Assembly: GCA_022841705.1 (NCBI GenBank)
Contig: JALHQZ010000002.1
Coordinates: 1,488,001-1,552,000 of the forward strand
Source: Pirellulales bacterium
GTDB taxonomy: Bacteria > Planctomycetota > Planctomycetia > Pirellulales > Lacipirellulaceae
Direction of reading: 5' to 3'
Length of the DNA stretch: 64,000 bases
Below are positions 62,785 through 64,000 of this stretch, piece after piece. Each line of letters begins with the position of its first letter. Position 1 is the first letter of the stretch. A program made the translations under genes and the position numbers. The notes under the pieces are model-generated. The model saw nothing but the letters and a program-made list of their open reading frames with translations. It was not told the origin of the DNA and did not search any database.

Positions 62785-64000
62785 ATGTTCACTGGACCTA
62801 CGGGCGGCTGTTCACGCCGAACTTTTCTGCAACTTGGCGCGGGTCTTGTGGGGGCCGCCGCATGTGGGGGGCAAACGCCGGTCCGAACATTGGATCGACG
62901 GCGAATCGAAGGGCTGCTGATTGGAACCTATTTGGGCGACGCGCTGGGCGGACCCGTAGAGTTCCAACCGCCAGAGCAAGTTCACACGCTGGCCAATCCG
63001 CCGAAAGCGTGGCGGGCAGGGGAACAGTTGGATGCTGCGGCCCGGAGCGCCGCAGCCGACCGGATTCGGCTGCGTTCCTACCGCGACCTTCGCCCCGTGC
63101 CGGAACCCTACGCCCACTGGTCGATCAACGCTGCACCCGGCACGATTACCGACGACAGCCGGCACAAGCTGATTTTGCTCGCTGCGCTCCGGCAGGCAGA
63201 ACGAAAAGCCAAGTGGCCGCTGACCGCGAGTGGCTTAGCGCAGGCTTACCTTGATTGGCCGAGCAATACGCCGCTACCGGCCAACGTCGACTACGCCGAC
63301 ATTTGCCGGGAATGGCTCACCGAAATCCACTATGCCGCTCGCTGGGCGCTCGGCGAACGCCGACTCGAAATCGCCCGGCCGCAAGAACGGTTGTGGAACG
63401 GCTTGCCGACGTGCTGTGGCCAGATGACGTTCCCACCGCTCGCGGCGATTTTCCCCGGTCAACCCGAAGCGGCGTACATGTCAGCTTACAAACTAGCGTT
63501 CATTGACAATGGTTGGGGCCGCGATCTCAATGCCGCGATCGTCGCCGGCCTCGCCGCGGCGCTTGTCACTTCGCCCGATGCGAACCAACCCGCCGCCGCG
63601 TGGAAGCAAATCTTCTCGGCCATGCGCACCACCGATCCCTTCGGCTACCGCAGAGTTCCGTGGACCGAGCGCTCCGTCGACCGCTGGCTCAACTTCGCTG
63701 AGTCGATTGTGAAACAATCACAGAGGGAGCCTGCGAAGCTGTTCGCACTGCTCGACGCTGAGTTCGGCGCCGCCACCAAATGGGAAGCCCAAGTCTGCTT
63801 CGTCGCCGCTATCGCTCCATTGATACTGTGCGAGTACTACCCGCTCGCAGCGCTCTCGCTCAGCATCGAATGGGGTCACGATACTGATTCGTACGCGCAG
63901 CTGCTGGGCGCGTTTATCGGCGCGCTGCATGGGCCTGACATCTTCCCCCATTCACTCCGCACGCAAGTGACAGAGCGCTTGCGTCTTGACTACGGCGAAG
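62785..64000 (+). CDS. Tat-exported ADP-ribosylglycohydrolase-like protein, 3' partial
   Basis: ATG 62785 opens a frame of 405 codons that runs off the window. The N terminus is a twin-arginine signal with a lipobox (CSRRTFLQLGAGLVGAAACGG). The ADP-ribosylglycohydrolase fold follows: IEGLLIGTYLGDALGGPVEF, the metal-binding TITDDS near residues 122-125, and a second metal motif GHDTDS at 364-369. Family members remove ADP-ribose or hydrolyse related N-glycosides. Export as a lipoprotein makes an extracytoplasmic substrate likely. The 3' end is not visible. Confidence 0.85.
   Translation, partial: MFTGPTGGCSRRTFLQLGAGLVGAAACGGQTPVRTLDRRRIEGLLIGTYLGDALGGPVEFQPPEQVHTLANPPKAWRAGEQLDAAARSAAADRIRLRSYRDLRPVPEPYAHWSINAAPGTITDDSRHKLILLAALRQAERKAKWPLTASGLAQAYLDWPSNTPLPANVDYADICREWLTEIHYAARWALGERRLEIARPQERLWNGLPTCCGQMTFPPLAAIFPGQPEAAYMSAYKLAFIDNGWGRDLNAAIVAGLAAALVTSPDANQPAAAWKQIFSAMRTTDPFGYRRVPWTERSVDRWLNFAESIVKQSQREPAKLFALLDAEFGAATKWEAQVCFVAAIAPLILCEYYPLAALSLSIEWGHDTDSYAQLLGAFIGALHGPDIFPHSLRTQVTERLRLDYGE

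Overview
The window reads as chromosomal DNA of a planctomycete, most likely from the Pirellulales. The evidence is three pseudopilin-like DUF1559 proteins with the C-terminal H-x9-DG signature, PEP-CTERM and dockerin-like secreted proteins, an N-terminal LExLExR surface-protein motif, ECF sigma/Ser-Thr kinase gene pairs, several Gfo/Idh/MocA oxidoreductases (one with a Tat signal), and short palindromic repeats in many gene gaps. DNA is GC-rich and genes lie on both strands in short operons. No rRNA, CRISPR array or complete insertion sequence was seen.

Layout. 1-3.2 kb: korA/korB 2-oxoacid:ferredoxin oxidoreductase, split by a four-helix-bundle (S23/IVS-type) gene that sits between perfect 24-bp inverted repeats. 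3.3-6.3 kb: CBS-domain protein, endonuclease/exonuclease/phosphatase-family protein, Nei-type DNA glycosylase and two small unknown genes. 6.6-14.3 kb: the giant helicase Lhr, a TrmH-type rRNA methyltransferase, a methyltransferase-like protein and a NagX-like membrane protein. 14.4-18.1 kb: two Gfo/Idh/MocA proteins, YjbQ and an unknown protein. 18.1-26.5 kb: a secreted CHAT-domain protein, two tiny lipoproteins, a GNAT protein, a CinA-NadD fusion, a methyltransferase and L-rhamnose isomerase. 27-29.8 kb: a large secreted glycosidase-like protein. 29.8-37.9 kb: a sulfate-uptake locus (sbp-cysT-cysW-cysA-yezD) divergent from a sigma-54 activator, with a well-formed -24/-12 promoter in front of sbp, then a poly-cysteine leader-like ORF, a BON/lipoprotein hybrid and a DUF1559 protein. 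38-43.9 kb: a WD40 Ser/Thr kinase preceded by a possible sigma-factor remnant, and two tandem LuxR-type regulators.

43.83-52.82 kb is a genomic island. It is bounded by a 44-bp direct repeat of the 3' part of a tRNA-Arg(UCG) gene (43/44 identical). The intact tRNA lies at the right edge, next to a truncated tyrosine recombinase. The cargo is a DUF1559 pseudopilin, a LuxR-type regulator, an ECF sigma overlapping a membrane kinase with atypical HGD and DFN motifs, and two secreted dockerin-bearing proteins. It looks like a regulatory and cell-surface module.

52.9-64 kb: a three-gene operon with ATGA overlaps (homocysteine S-methyltransferase family, ROK kinase, NagB-type deaminase), an EamA transporter, a DUF1559 protein, two PEP-CTERM proteins, a PAS-AraC regulator, a third Gfo/Idh/MocA protein and the start of a Tat-exported ADP-ribosylglycohydrolase-like protein.

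The strongest candidates for something new are: (1) the tRNA-Arg island and its repeated TTCTGTACC sites; (2) gene gaps filled from stop codon to start codon by unrelated palindromic elements, one of which carries the S23-type gene; (3) the poly-Cys leader-like ORF just after the sulfate operon; and (4) the CinA-NadD fusion.
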